Shown: positions 8,135 to 16,277 of the stretch, piece after piece | Layout of the letters: the number at the start of each line of letters is the position of its first letter | Position numbering within the stretch: position 1 is the stretch's first letter | Assembly (NCBI GenBank): GCA_005799025.1 | Contig: SYHX01000048.1 | Location: 1-37,515, forward strand | Direction of reading: 5' to 3' | Origin: Bacteroidota bacterium | GTDB taxonomy: Bacteria; Bacteroidota; Bacteroidia; UBA7662 | Length of the DNA: 37,515 bases | Notes under the pieces: model-generated | Databases searched by the model: none | The model's input: the letters and a program-made list of their open reading frames with translations, nothing else | What the model was told of the DNA's origin: nothing | Translations under genes and position numbers: made by a program

Positions 8135-9153
8135 ACCTGGACCGAGGCATACTGCGATCTGATCCGTTCCAACAGAACCCAGATCTCTTCGGGCTCCATG
8201 GATTGAACCAGGCGACTGCGGATCTCCTTGATGTTTTCGAAACCTTTGAAATAAGGGGCATAATGCCGTCTCATTTCCAAAAGGCCTAGTTTCGGGCCCT
8301 TCCACTGAAGTGAGCGCTCCAAGTGCTCGCTGCAAGCAGCCAAGCGTTCTTCGACAGTAGGCGGTGCGTGGACAGCGCCGCTTCGTAGGTACGCTTTGAT
8401 TTCTCGAAAAATCCACGGGTATCCTATGGCTGCCCTACCGATCATAATTCCATCCACTCCGTAGCGCTCACGGTATTCCGCGGCCTTCATTGGGCTGTCG
8501 ATATCCCCGTTCCCAAAAACAGGAATGTGCATGCGCGGGTTACTCTTGACCTCACCGATCAGGGTCCAATCCGCAGCGCCCTTGTACATCTGGACCCTGG
8601 TGCGGCCGTGCACTGCGATGGCTGCAACACCCACATCCTGGAGGGCTTCGGCAAGATAAACGATATGTTTGGACTTATCGTCCCACCCCAGCCGGGTTTT
8701 GACCGTCAAGGGCATGGGGCTTCGCTTGACAAGCTCAGCGGTGATTTGGATGAGCTTGGGCAGATTCCGTAACATTCCAGAGCCCGCGTCCTTGCAAACT
8801 ACATTTTTGACAGGGCAGCCAAAGTTTAGGTCAATAATATCGGGGGACACCTCCGCTACCTTGTCTACTGCGCCCAACATGGGCTCTAATTCTCCCCCAA
8901 AAATCTGTATCCCCATGGGCCGCTCGTGATCGTAGATATCCAACTTCTGCCGGCTCTTGACGGCATCGCGGACCAAGCCCTCCGAGGAAATGAATTCAGT
9001 ATACATTAAGTCCGCCCCGCCTTGCTTGCAGACCGCGCGGAATGGTGGATCGCTTACATCCTCCATGGGGGCTAGCAACAATGGAAAGGCCCCTAAATCC
9101 AAGGAGCCTATGCGAACATCGGTCTTGATTAAAGAGGTATGAGGGGTCTCCAT
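8131..9153 (-). CDS. dusB: tRNA-dihydrouridine synthase (DusB type)
   Basis: The 340-residue flavoenzyme reduces specific uridines in the tRNA D-loop to dihydrouridine, using FMN and NADPH. The N-terminal FMN-binding strand is LLLAPMEDVSDPPFR. The catalytic segment NFGCPVKNVVCKDAGSGMLR (from residue 110) carries the general-acid Cys113. The FMN contacts VKTRLGWDD (from residue 151) and the phosphate-binding GNGDI and GIMIGRAAIGYPW are intact. The C-terminal helical tRNA-binding part is complete. The length fits bacterial DusB. It is convergent with the PA-domain gene and divergent from the CPBP protease gene across 56 bases. Confidence 0.96.
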   Translation of the reverse strand: METPHTSLIKTDVRIGSLDLGAFPLLLAPMEDVSDPPFRAVCKQGGADLMYTEFISSEGLVRDAVKSRQKLDIYDHERPMGIQIFGGELEPMLGAVDKVAEVSPDIIDLNFGCPVKNVVCKDAGSGMLRNLPKLIQITAELVKRSPMPLTVKTRLGWDDKSKHIVYLAEALQDVGVAAIAVHGRTRVQMYKGAADWTLIGEVKSNPRMHIPVFGNGDIDSPMKAAEYRERYGVDGIMIGRAAIGYPWIFREIKAYLRSGAVHAPPTVEERLAACSEHLERSLQWKGPKLGLLEMRRHYAPYFKGFENIKEIRSRLVQSMEPEEIWVLLERIRSQYASVQV

Positions 9154-9209
9154 ATCGATGCAAAGGTAAGAGCCCCGAATAAGCCTCTTGATTCTACTTT
9201 TGGGTAAAG

Positions 9210-10145
9210 ATGGTAAAGCCTCTGTTGACCCTGCTTTTTGTATGTCTTCTGACCGGTTTGGTCTTTAGCTGTTTGGCCATGGCCTTGCTACCACCCTTGT
9301 TTGATCTAAACATGGATGAATTGATGGAAATAATAGGTCAGAAGCAGCATGCAACTGCATCGAGCCGAACGGCTTTGGCCTTATTCCTTATTCAAGGTCT
9401 GTCCACTTTGGGCTTTTTTGTATTGCCCGGTTGTTGGTTTTTCCAAAACCATCGTGAACAGTTACAAGCTCGTTTCAGATTTGCCTTAAGGCCGGGTTTG
9501 GGTGCTGTTTTGCTTACCGTTTTGTGCCTGCCCATGGTTTATAACCTCTTTCACCTCAATCAAGGTTTACCCTATTCCCCTCTCGCAAAGGCTTTCCCTG
9601 CGATCAAGGAACTTGCACAAGGCTGGCAAGAAACAGAACAAAGCTCACAACGCCTGTTGACCCTGTTATTGAACCCTAACGGTGGCCTTTATTGGATACT
9701 CGGTATAGTGGTGGTGACGTTGTTGCCGGCCTTTGGTGAAGAGATCGTTTTCAGAGGCTCGCTGCAACCACTTTTGCAACAACAGTTTGGAAATACACAT
9801 GCTGGGGTTTGGGTTTCTGCCCTCTTATTCTCAGCCATTCACGGGCAATGGCTTGGCTTTGTGCCGCGTTGTTTGCTGGGAGCGCTCTTTGGTTACCTGG
9901 TGTTATGGTCAGGATCTTTGTGGCCAGCGATACTGGCTCATTTCTGCAACAATTTGTTATCCTTCTTGGCCTACAAGTTGAATTGGTTGGGGATGCGCAA
10001 CAGCCAGGTTTTGCCCGAAGCCACCTTTCGTTGGGAGGATAACCCTTTTCCTTGGCTTATCGCCCTGTTATTCATGGTCTTAGCGACTGCTGGCCTCGTT
10101 TATTACCGCAAAGCCTTCTCCCTGAGCAACAAGATTCGTGCATGA
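9210..10145 (+). CDS. CPBP-family intramembrane glutamic protease (CAAX/Abi-like)
   Basis: The 311-residue polytopic membrane protein has a CPBP (Rce1/Abi) domain in the C-terminal half (about 160-260). The signature residues are present: Glu177-Glu178 in GEEIVFRG with Arg182, His211 in LFSAIHG, and His244/Asn247 in LAHFCNN. These match the catalytic Glu and His residues of Rce1-type proteases. Additional N-terminal helices span about 4-30 and 55-110. Its stop overlaps the cdsA start (ATGA at 10142-10145), suggesting translational coupling. CPBP proteases in bacteria have been linked to protein processing and bacteriocin immunity; the substrate here is unknown. Confidence 0.9.
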   Translation: MVKPLLTLLFVCLLTGLVFSCLAMALLPPLFDLNMDELMEIIGQKQHATASSRTALALFLIQGLSTLGFFVLPGCWFFQNHREQLQARFRFALRPGLGAVLLTVLCLPMVYNLFHLNQGLPYSPLAKAFPAIKELAQGWQETEQSSQRLLTLLLNPNGGLYWILGIVVVTLLPAFGEEIVFRGSLQPLLQQQFGNTHAGVWVSALLFSAIHGQWLGFVPRCLLGALFGYLVLWSGSLWPAILAHFCNNLLSFLAYKLNWLGMRNSQVLPEATFRWEDNPFPWLIALLFMVLATAGLVYYRKAFSLSNKIRA

Positions 10146-10987
10146 TATCGGCTATTACTGCTCGATCCAAAGCCAGAACCTGGAGCGCCGTGGGCATCGG
10201 TGCTGCCATTCTGGGGATATGGTGGGCGGGGCCTTGGGCCATGCATTGTTTTCTGTGCCTGGTTGCAGGTGGAGCATGTTGGGAAATTTATTTGCGACTG
10301 CGCTGGCCCGTCAGCCAAGGTGCTTGGCGAAGCGGGGCGGGAATCGCGGGTTTAACGGGATTTGGAATTGTAGGATTGGCATCCATCCCATGGGGTTGGA
10401 TATGGATTAGCTTGGCCTTCGTGCCGGGCTGGTGGTACCTGCAATCGCAGCTCATGCATCAAGGCCCTCGCAGAATTTGGCGTGAACTCGTCTTGGGGCT
10501 CGCGGTGCTTGTTTATGCCGTTCTCCCTCTAGTCATGTTCCGGGACCTGGTGACGAAAGAGACGAGTTCGCTGGGAGGGATGGCCGGACCCGATGTCTTT
10601 ATGGCAAGTTTCGGGCTCTTGTGGCTGTTGGACAGTGGAGCACTAATGGTTGGCAAACGCTGGGGGCGGCGTCCCCTGCATCCCAGAATCTCTCCCTCCA
10701 AGACCTTGGAGGGCAGTCTGGGGGGTTGGGCTTTGTGCATTCTTACGGGATGGATTTTGTATCCCATGGTCTTTGGGATCAACCCTTCCAAGGGCTGGGG
10801 CTGGTTCGCCTTGTTGGCAGGCCCCGCAGGAATTGCGGGTGATCTCATGCAATCTGCACTGAAACGCAAGGCTGGGGTCAAAGACAGCGGCTCGTGGATC
10901 CCCGGCCATGGGGGTTGGTTGGATCGTTTTGACTCTCTATTGGCCCTTGCAGCCCTCCTAGGCATATGGATTGGATCGGGGCTATGA
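10142..10987 (+). CDS. cdsA: Phosphatidate cytidylyltransferase
   Basis: The start is set at the ATG 10142-10144, which overlaps the stop of the CPBP gene and gives 281 residues; an in-frame ATG at 10052 would put 30 residues inside the upstream gene. The integral membrane protein makes CDP-diacylglycerol from phosphatidate and CTP, the branch point of phospholipid synthesis. The C-terminal family signature is complete: SALKRKAGVKDSG followed by IPGHGGWLDRFD, plus the upstream DSGALMVGKRWGRRP and ISPSKTLEGSLGG. About seven or eight hydrophobic helices are seen. psd, another phospholipid gene, lies 1.4 kb downstream in the same direction. Confidence 0.96.
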   Translation: MISAITARSKARTWSAVGIGAAILGIWWAGPWAMHCFLCLVAGGACWEIYLRLRWPVSQGAWRSGAGIAGLTGFGIVGLASIPWGWIWISLAFVPGWWYLQSQLMHQGPRRIWRELVLGLAVLVYAVLPLVMFRDLVTKETSSLGGMAGPDVFMASFGLLWLLDSGALMVGKRWGRRPLHPRISPSKTLEGSLGGWALCILTGWILYPMVFGINPSKGWGWFALLAGPAGIAGDLMQSALKRKAGVKDSGSWIPGHGGWLDRFDSLLALAALLGIWIGSGL

Positions 10988-11075
10988 TTCTCCTAAATTG
11001 ACCTCCATTCGGGTTTTCGGTTCTTATTTTTAGCCTTCTCATCGAAACCTTGTTCCTTAATCTTTAAATTTCTTT

Positions 11076-12347
11076 ATGAACCCGGAATCCACCCTCATCC
11101 CTGCTCACGAGAATCCATTCGAGTCCATGATGTCCCGCTTCGATGTGGCTGCCAAAATTCTCAATTTGGACCAAGGCCTGTACAATGTTCTCAAATCACC
11201 TGCCAAACAGGTTATTGTCAACCTCCCAGTTTCAATGGATGATGGCAGCATTCAAATTTTTGAGGGTATCCGGGTGGTACACAATATCAACCTAGGTCCA
11301 GCCAAAGGCGGGATTCGGTACTCCTTGGATGTCAATTTGGATGAGGTTAAAGCCCTGGCTGCATGGATGACATGGAAATGTGCGGTTTCGAATATTCCTT
11401 TTGGTGGAGGTAAAGGGGGCGTGAAATGCGACCCTCGTTCCATGTCTACCGGAGAGTTGGAGCGCCTTACAAGGGCCTATACCCGGGCCATGATCGATGT
11501 CTTTGGCCCCGAAAAGGATATACCAGCCCCGGATATGGGTACTGGGCCTCGTGAAATGGCCTGGATTATGGACCAATATTCTCGTTTGGTCGGCTATTCC
11601 TCACCATCAGTAGTAACAGGCAAGCCATTGGTTATGGGAGGCTCCAAAGGACGTGTCGAAGCCACAGGCCGTGGCGTGATGGTTGCGGCCCGTTCTGCCA
11701 TGCTCAAAATGGGACTGAACCCGTTCAAATCCACTTGCGCCGTTCAAGGCTTCGGCAATGTGGGATCTATTTCGGCCAAATTGATGGAACAACAGGGCCT
11801 CAAAGTCCTTGCCATATCGGATATCTCGGGAGGATACTACAACGCCGACGGCATCAACATTAAAGAGGCCCTTGCCTACAGTGCCGCTCACGGGAATCAG
11901 CTTACCGGATTCACAGGCGCCGAGCCAATAACCAACGAAGCCTTGTTGGAACTTCCGGTGGATGTCTTGATTCCTGCGGCCATGGAAGACCAAATCACCG
12001 CGCACAACGCGACCAATATTCAAGCGAAATTGATTGTCGAAGGTGCCAACGGACCCATTGCCGCTAGCGCAGACCGAACCCTGAACGACAAAGGGGTCAT
12101 GGTGGTACCGGATATACTTGCCAATGCTGGCGGTGTGACCGTTTCGTATTTTGAGTGGGTGCAGAACAGAATGGGTTATTTCTGGACCGAGGAGCGTGTC
12201 AATCGCCGAGCAGACCGTAACATGAAAGAAGCCTTTGAACAAGTGTACCAAACCAGTCTGCATCACGGCTGCTCCATGCGCATCGCTGCTTACGTGGTGG
12301 CCATCGACAAAGTGGCTCAGGTAACTCAGCTCAGAGGGGGCATTTGA
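11076..12347 (+). CDS. gdhA: Glu/Leu/Phe/Val dehydrogenase (probable glutamate dehydrogenase)
   Basis: The 423-residue cytoplasmic enzyme has the hexameric glutamate dehydrogenase layout: a substrate domain (about 1-190) and a Rossmann domain (about 200-360). The substrate residues are intact: Lys77 in GPAKGGIR, Lys101 in MTWKCAV, the catalytic Lys113 in GGGKGGVK, and Asp153 in PAPDMGT. The dinucleotide-binding loop is VQGFGNVGS. The residue closing the second Rossmann strand is Asp in AISDISGG, which usually means NAD rather than NADP. The length fits the roughly 420-residue NAD-type enzymes. An 88-bp spacer separates it from cdsA, so it may have its own promoter. Leucine or valine specificity is possible but less likely. 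Confidence 0.92.
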   Translation: MNPESTLIPAHENPFESMMSRFDVAAKILNLDQGLYNVLKSPAKQVIVNLPVSMDDGSIQIFEGIRVVHNINLGPAKGGIRYSLDVNLDEVKALAAWMTWKCAVSNIPFGGGKGGVKCDPRSMSTGELERLTRAYTRAMIDVFGPEKDIPAPDMGTGPREMAWIMDQYSRLVGYSSPSVVTGKPLVMGGSKGRVEATGRGVMVAARSAMLKMGLNPFKSTCAVQGFGNVGSISAKLMEQQGLKVLAISDISGGYYNADGINIKEALAYSAAHGNQLTGFTGAEPITNEALLELPVDVLIPAAMEDQITAHNATNIQAKLIVEGANGPIAASADRTLNDKGVMVVPDILANAGGVTVSYFEWVQNRMGYFWTEERVNRRADRNMKEAFEQVYQTSLHHGCSMRIAAYVVAIDKVAQVTQLRGGI

Positions 12348-12360
12348 TTTACACAACAAG

Positions 12361-13023
12361 ATGTTTCACCGCGAGGGTTATACCATTATCGCCTGGACCC
12401 TGGCGGGTTCTGGTCTTGCGGCATGGGCTGTTCATCGATGGATGGGATCAGCCTCATGGGGTGCATGGCTAATCTACGGATTTTTGCTTGGGATAGTGGT
12501 GTTGGTTCTGCAGTTTTTTCGGAATCCCTCTCGGCAAACGCAGCTTCAAGAAGACGGAGTGATTGCACCTGCAGATGGTAAAATCGTCATCATCGAAAAA
12601 GTCTTTGAGCCGGAATATTTCCAAGGAGAACGCTTACAGATTTCTATTTTCATGTCGCCATTCAACGTGCATGTTAACCGTCATCCGGTGAGCGGGGTCG
12701 TTGCTTATTTCAAATACCATCCCGGAGATTATTTGGTGGCATGGCACCCCAAATCTTCAACCCTGAACGAGAGGACTACGGTGGTGGTGCGCAATAATCA
12801 AGGTCATGAGGTTTTGTTTCGGCAAATTGCAGGGGCCTTAGCCCGAAGAATCCGATGGTACATCGTCAATGGCGATTCCGCCCGTCAAGGAGATGAGTTT
12901 GGCTTTATCAAATTCGGTAGCCGGGTGGACCTTTACCTTCCCCTGAATGCAGTACCCCATGTTCAAATTGGGCAAAAGGTACGAGGTGGCGAGACGTGCA
13001 TCGCCAAACTCATGAATGAATAA
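12361..13023 (+). CDS. psd: Phosphatidylserine decarboxylase proenzyme (short PSD-A type)
   Basis: The 220-residue protein starts with a membrane anchor (two hydrophobic stretches, about 8-25 and 32-52) and then the PSD domain. Asp72 in APADGK and His104/His108 in FNVHVNRHP fit the Asp-His-Ser self-cleavage machinery. Cleavage is expected at Gly186-Ser187 in KFGSRVD; Ser187 would become the pyruvoyl group of the small alpha chain. The enzyme converts phosphatidylserine to phosphatidylethanolamine. The short form with an FGSR motif is common in Bacteroidota. The gene begins 13 bases after gdhA, and its last 8 bases overlap the MFS gene. Confidence 0.95.
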   Translation: MFHREGYTIIAWTLAGSGLAAWAVHRWMGSASWGAWLIYGFLLGIVVLVLQFFRNPSRQTQLQEDGVIAPADGKIVIIEKVFEPEYFQGERLQISIFMSPFNVHVNRHPVSGVVAYFKYHPGDYLVAWHPKSSTLNERTTVVVRNNQGHEVLFRQIAGALARRIRWYIVNGDSARQGDEFGFIKFGSRVDLYLPLNAVPHVQIGQKVRGGETCIAKLMNE

Positions 13024-14239
13024 CAACAAATCGCTCCTTAGGGTCATCTTCCTGACGACCCTAATTGATATGTTGGGTATAGGGTTAATTATCCCTGTGG
13101 TTACCCCTCTACTTCTTGATCCAACCTTGACCTTCATGGGCTCAGAGGCCACCTTTGCGGACCGATCCATGATGATTGGTTTTCTGTTGGCTTCCTTTAG
13201 TCTTGCTCAGTTTGTGGGTTCTGGTCTGTTGGGTTCGCTTTCGGACCGTTATGGTCGCAAACCCATCCTTCGATACACGGTGGCTGGGACCTTATTATCG
13301 TATTTGGTTTTTGGCACTGGTATTGTTCAGACATCATTACCCTTGCTTTTCGTGGGGAGGCTTTTGCTGGGCTTTTGTTCGGGCAACTTGGCGGTTACTT
13401 TCTCTGCAATTGCCGATCTAAGCAGCGCTGAGCACAAAAGTCGGAATTTTGGAATGGTCGGGGCTGCCTTTGGTATTGGTTTTGTGTTAGGCCCCTTTCT
13501 GGGCGGGTTCTTATCGGATTCATCCTGGCACCCCGCATTGGGATATGATACGCCATTTTGGGTGGCCGCCCTGCTGAGCGTGGTTAACCTATGGGTGCTG
13601 CAACGGTTTTTCACCGAAACCCTGGTATCCCCCCGGATGAGCCCCTTGCATCTGGCAAGCGGTTTACAGCAAATCGCCAAGGCTTTCAGCAGACCAGAGC
13701 TCAAAGGCCTTTTTGTGGTGTCGTTCTTCATGGTCTTTGGATTCAACTTTTTTACGCAGTTTATTCAGGTTTATTTGATCAAGCGGTTTGACTTTGGCCA
13801 GGGCGATATTGGAGCCTTGTTCGGCTATCTCGGATTGTGGATTGCCTTGACCCAAGGTTTGCTGCTCAGGCCGGTTTCAGCCAGGGTATCCCCTGCGCCT
13901 ATTCTCAAGGTGAGCCTTTTGTTAATGGGCTTGGCGGTGGTGGGGATTTTGGTTCCTGACCGATCGGTTTTGCTGTATGCAATCCTGCCTTTGGTGAGCA
14001 TTGGACAAGGATTTAGTTCCCCCAATTTGTTGTCCTTGATTTCCAATAAAGCCGATTCTTCGATGCAAGGGGAAATTTTGGGCATCAATCAATCGGTGAA
14101 TTCTTTTGCACAGTTGCTTCCACCGCTGATCGGCGGCTTCATTGTGGCCCTTGATATTCGTGCTCCGTTACTGGTGTCAGGGTCTTTTATCGTCCTTGCA
14201 TGGTTAACTTTCGTGAGTAATCGATCCTACAGGTCATGA
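13016..14239 (+). CDS. MFS transporter, TetA/TCR-like
   Basis: The 407-residue protein has twelve predicted membrane helices. The N-terminus FLTTLIDMLGIGLIIPVVTPLL is typical of the tetracycline-resistance (TCR/Tet) branch of the major facilitator superfamily, and the motif-A loop GSLSDRYGRKPIL lies between helices 2 and 3. Helix 5 carries the GAAFGIGFVLGPFLGG antiporter motif. It is therefore probably a proton-coupled drug or metabolite exporter, but no substrate can be named and nothing marks it as an acquired resistance gene. It overlaps psd by 8 bases at its start and the next membrane protein by 4 bases at its end (ATGA). Confidence 0.92.
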   Translation: MNNNKSLLRVIFLTTLIDMLGIGLIIPVVTPLLLDPTLTFMGSEATFADRSMMIGFLLASFSLAQFVGSGLLGSLSDRYGRKPILRYTVAGTLLSYLVFGTGIVQTSLPLLFVGRLLLGFCSGNLAVTFSAIADLSSAEHKSRNFGMVGAAFGIGFVLGPFLGGFLSDSSWHPALGYDTPFWVAALLSVVNLWVLQRFFTETLVSPRMSPLHLASGLQQIAKAFSRPELKGLFVVSFFMVFGFNFFTQFIQVYLIKRFDFGQGDIGALFGYLGLWIALTQGLLLRPVSARVSPAPILKVSLLLMGLAVVGILVPDRSVLLYAILPLVSIGQGFSSPNLLSLISNKADSSMQGEILGINQSVNSFAQLLPPLIGGFIVALDIRAPLLVSGSFIVLAWLTFVSNRSYRS

Positions 14240-14955
14240 ACCCTCATTATGCGGTCCCCTTTGGTTCCCCCTCTTGGATAGGACTCAACCTTGGGATGAT
14301 GATCATCGTGTCCGGAATCCTGTGGATCAGTCGTCGCTGGGATAAGAATATAGCGCATCGCTTCGGTAAGGGTATGGCCGCCCTGCTCATCGTCAATATG
14401 CTTCTCAGACAGATTGTCCTTCTTGTGAGCGGGGAATGGTCAGCAGCCTACAGCCTGCCTTTGCAAATGTGCTCCTTCTCGGTCATATGGGCCGCCTTTA
14501 CCCTGTGGAAAGGCCATCAATTGACCTATGAACTTTTGTTGTTTTGGGGAGCCGGGGCCTTGCACTCTTTCTTGACCCCGGAATTGGACGATGGCAATAC
14601 CCTGTACAACCATGTGGAATATACGGTAAGCCACGCCGGCATTTTGGCCTCCGGTCTTTACGCCACCTTGCGTCTGGGCATGATTCCAAGGCCTTGGAGT
14701 TGGTTGCGAGTTCTGGGGATTACACAGCTCGTCCTTCCAGTCATGGGCTTGGTCAACTTCGGACTGGGATCCAATTACATGTACATTACAAGCAGGCCTC
14801 TTATCGACAATCCTTTCCTGATCGGAGAATGGCCTTGGTACATTATTGGACTTGAATTTGCGGCACTATTGCATTTTGTGTTATTCTACGGGATTCACCG
14901 CATGCTGGGGCGGCGTTATTCGCCCGTCGGCTCACCCTCCGGCTCAGTTTCCTGA
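14236..14955 (+). CDS. TIGR02206/YwaF-like integral membrane protein
   Basis: The 239-residue protein has six to seven hydrophobic helices. It shows family landmarks known from YwaF/TIGR02206 proteins: SLPLQMCSFSVIW, then a FWGAGALHSFLTPELDD stretch, then VEYTVSHAGI, NFGLGSNYMYI and EWPWYIIGLEF. The molecular role of the family is not established. It starts inside the stop of the MFS gene (ATGA, 14236-14239). Its last 40 bases overlap the 3' end of the convergent CpcT-like gene. Confidence 0.82.
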   Translation: MNPHYAVPFGSPSWIGLNLGMMIIVSGILWISRRWDKNIAHRFGKGMAALLIVNMLLRQIVLLVSGEWSAAYSLPLQMCSFSVIWAAFTLWKGHQLTYELLLFWGAGALHSFLTPELDDGNTLYNHVEYTVSHAGILASGLYATLRLGMIPRPWSWLRVLGITQLVLPVMGLVNFGLGSNYMYITSRPLIDNPFLIGEWPWYIIGLEFAALLHFVLFYGIHRMLGRRYSPVGSPSGSVS

Positions 14956-15962
14956 CGCTTTTTGCGTTTGAACCTGTCCCAGAAACTTCTCTTTTGAGCG
15001 GGAGCATCGCTACTTTCTTCCACCGCGGAATTCAGCGAATCAGGATTCTCCTCTGGAGTTATTTCTTGCGTCTTTTTTGTTTTCCCTTTCCCTTTGGAAT
15101 TGCTGCTTTTCTTGGCAGCTCCCTTCTTGGTTGAACTCTTTTTGACAGCTTTCTTTATTGGGGTCTTTTTGACGGCTTTGACCTTCTTGGGCTTGGGAGG
15201 AACGATGCGACGCAATTCTGAGCCTTTCTCATCGGCCTTTGGCCCGCTAATTTGTTCATTTTCCCAACCAAATACCTTTTGAATTCTGGAAACCCTGGTA
15301 GGATACACATCGATATGGTTGGTCACATATTTATTGCGCCCCCGTAACAAATGACAATCAGTGGCTACCGTAGAGCCACTGAACCTGGTTTCGCCTTTGC
15401 GCACCCAATACACCACGCAATAAGGATGGTCTTCAAGGTTCTCCGGGGTAAATTGTTCGAAGGGCCTAAGATTCTTGTATTCACCCGCCAATTCAGAGAA
15501 ATTCTCCAAAGTATAAACCTTGGACTCAAAACGCCCCGCGGTATAATCCATGAACTTGTAAATGCGTTGAGAGGTCACCTGGCCTGGAGGAGATTGGAAT
15601 TCCTCGTAAATCCAAACAGCGTCGGTAAAATAATTATCCCATATTTTCACCACATGGCTTTCGACTGGTTGTGCACCAGAATCCACTCTGCATTGCTTGG
15701 TGTTATCAAAATCCCCAACGAACCACTGGGTGAGTAATAACAAATCCTTGGAATAGCGAGGCTTGGCGGCCTTGTCCACAACAAGCGTACTTTCTAGCCC
15801 CGCGATGCACGTTTGGTTTGCCGTTGCGGGCTGGCTGGCGAACCAGACCGTAAGTATCCAAGGCATAAAAATGTAACGCACGAACGACCATGAAAATCGA
15901 GTAGAGGCTGGGCTTGAACCTTCTTTGGAGAAGGTTCTATCCTTGTAGTTGGATATCTTCAT
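14916..15962 (-). CDS. Exported CpcT/CpeT-like domain protein with lysine-rich C-terminal tail
   Basis: The 348-residue protein begins with a long basic n-region and a hydrophobic export signal (about 22-49, FVRYIFMPWILTVWFASQPATA). Residues 72-240 resemble the CpcT/CpeT fold first described for phycobilin lyases: DLLLLTQWFVGDFDNTKQ, VKIWDNYFTDAVWIYEE, SQRIYKF, CVVYWVRKGETRFSGST, then CHLLRGRNKYVT. Residues 257-297 are a histone-H1-like tail of KK/VKK/KKS repeats. A short acidic patch (about 300-320) and a second basic patch, FWDRFKRKKRQ, come after it. No other phycobilisome or photosynthesis gene is in view, so a lyase role is unlikely. The family occurs in non-photosynthetic bacteria with unknown function. 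A start at Met33 (15866) would give a weaker signal peptide. Confidence 0.7.
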   Translation of the reverse strand: MKISNYKDRTFSKEGSSPASTRFSWSFVRYIFMPWILTVWFASQPATANQTCIAGLESTLVVDKAAKPRYSKDLLLLTQWFVGDFDNTKQCRVDSGAQPVESHVVKIWDNYFTDAVWIYEEFQSPPGQVTSQRIYKFMDYTAGRFESKVYTLENFSELAGEYKNLRPFEQFTPENLEDHPYCVVYWVRKGETRFSGSTVATDCHLLRGRNKYVTNHIDVYPTRVSRIQKVFGWENEQISGPKADEKGSELRRIVPPKPKKVKAVKKTPIKKAVKKSSTKKGAAKKSSNSKGKGKTKKTQEITPEENPDSLNSAVEESSDAPAQKRSFWDRFKRKKRQETEPEGEPTGE

Positions 15963-16021
15963 GCCTTAAAGTTAGCAGGTTCAGTAAAAAAGTAAATTTA
16001 ACGTGTAGATGCTTTGTATAA

Positions 16022-16035
16022 TTTTGTGAACAAAA
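16022..16035. repeat. Palindrome TTTTGT-GA-ACAAAA upstream of nrdB
   Basis: The two 6-base arms are perfect reverse complements around GA. The left arm overlaps the -7-like TAATTTTG at 16019-16026, so a protein bound here could block a promoter. It is a candidate operator only. Confidence 0.35.
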
Positions 16036-16153
16036 CGACCTCAAAATACAAAGCCTGAAGCCTCCTTGCGCTTAGAGAAATGACTTTTGAGGCAAGATAT
16101 TTCCCTGTCAAATTCAGAACAAGCCCCTTGAAGAGCATTCTAGACCTTCTTGA

Positions 16154-16182
16154 ACTTTGTGTAAAAATCCACGCACTTTGTG
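16154..16182 (+). repeat. Direct repeat ACTTTGTG, two copies 21 bp apart
   Basis: Copies lie at 16154-16161 and 16175-16182. The 21-bp period is two helical turns, which places both on the same DNA face, as expected for a bound dimer or tandem activator. A looser TTTTGTGA occurs at 16022-16029. Confidence 0.35.
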
Positions 16183-16193
16183 AATAATTGCGG

Positions 16194-16214
16194 CCAAAAA
16201 TTCTCAATTTTTGG
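16194..16214. repeat. Perfect 9-bp inverted repeat upstream of nrdB
   Basis: CCAAAAATT (16194-16202) and AATTTTTGG (16206-16214) are exact reverse complements around CTC. The element ends 63 bases before the nrdB start. It may be an operator or an RNA hairpin in the leader. Confidence 0.45.
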
Positions 16215-16222
16215 GAAGTCAA

Positions 16223-16248
16223 AAAACCAGACTCCTTGGTCCGGTTTT
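16223..16248 (+). other. Leader hairpin upstream of nrdB
   Basis: AAAACCAGACT (16223-16233) can pair with GGTCCGGTTTT (16238-16248) around the 4-base loop CCTT, with one mismatch and one G-U pair if transcribed. It ends 29 bases before the ATG, so it could affect ribosome access. No T-run follows at once, so it is not a clear terminator. Confidence 0.35.
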
Positions 16249-16277
16249 GTTGGCTTTAACGACCTAACTTCAACCCT

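Larger units (their letters stand above)
15963..16277. promoter_or_regulatory. 315-bp divergent spacer upstream of nrdBA, rich in symmetric elements
   Basis: No gene fits in this spacer between the CpcT-like gene and nrdB. It holds a TAATTTTG -7-like element (16019-16026, plus strand), a TTTTGT-GA-ACAAAA palindrome, two ACTTTGTG copies 21 bp apart, a perfect 9-bp inverted repeat, and a near-perfect 11-bp hairpin. Each repeat is listed separately below. The density suggests regulation of ribonucleotide reductase, but no standard NrdR box is recognised. Confidence 0.5.

Noticed and set aside
10513-10965. 150-residue minus-strand frame opposite cdsA
   Set aside because: It is the shadow of the conserved CdsA signature region and shows no family motif.
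13016-14239. Acquired tetracycline-resistance gene
   Set aside because: The resemblance to TetA is at family level only. The gene is embedded in a housekeeping run with overlapping starts and has no mobile-element context.
14916-15962. Phycobilin lyase function for the CpcT-like protein
   Set aside because: No phycobiliprotein, bilin-synthesis or photosynthesis gene is in the window, the protein is exported, and the domain occurs widely in non-phototrophs.
15963-16277. Standard NrdR boxes upstream of nrdB
   Set aside because: No pair of sites resembling the ACA-AT-rich-TGT NrdR consensus was found by eye. The TTTTGT-GA-ACAAAA palindrome does not fit it.
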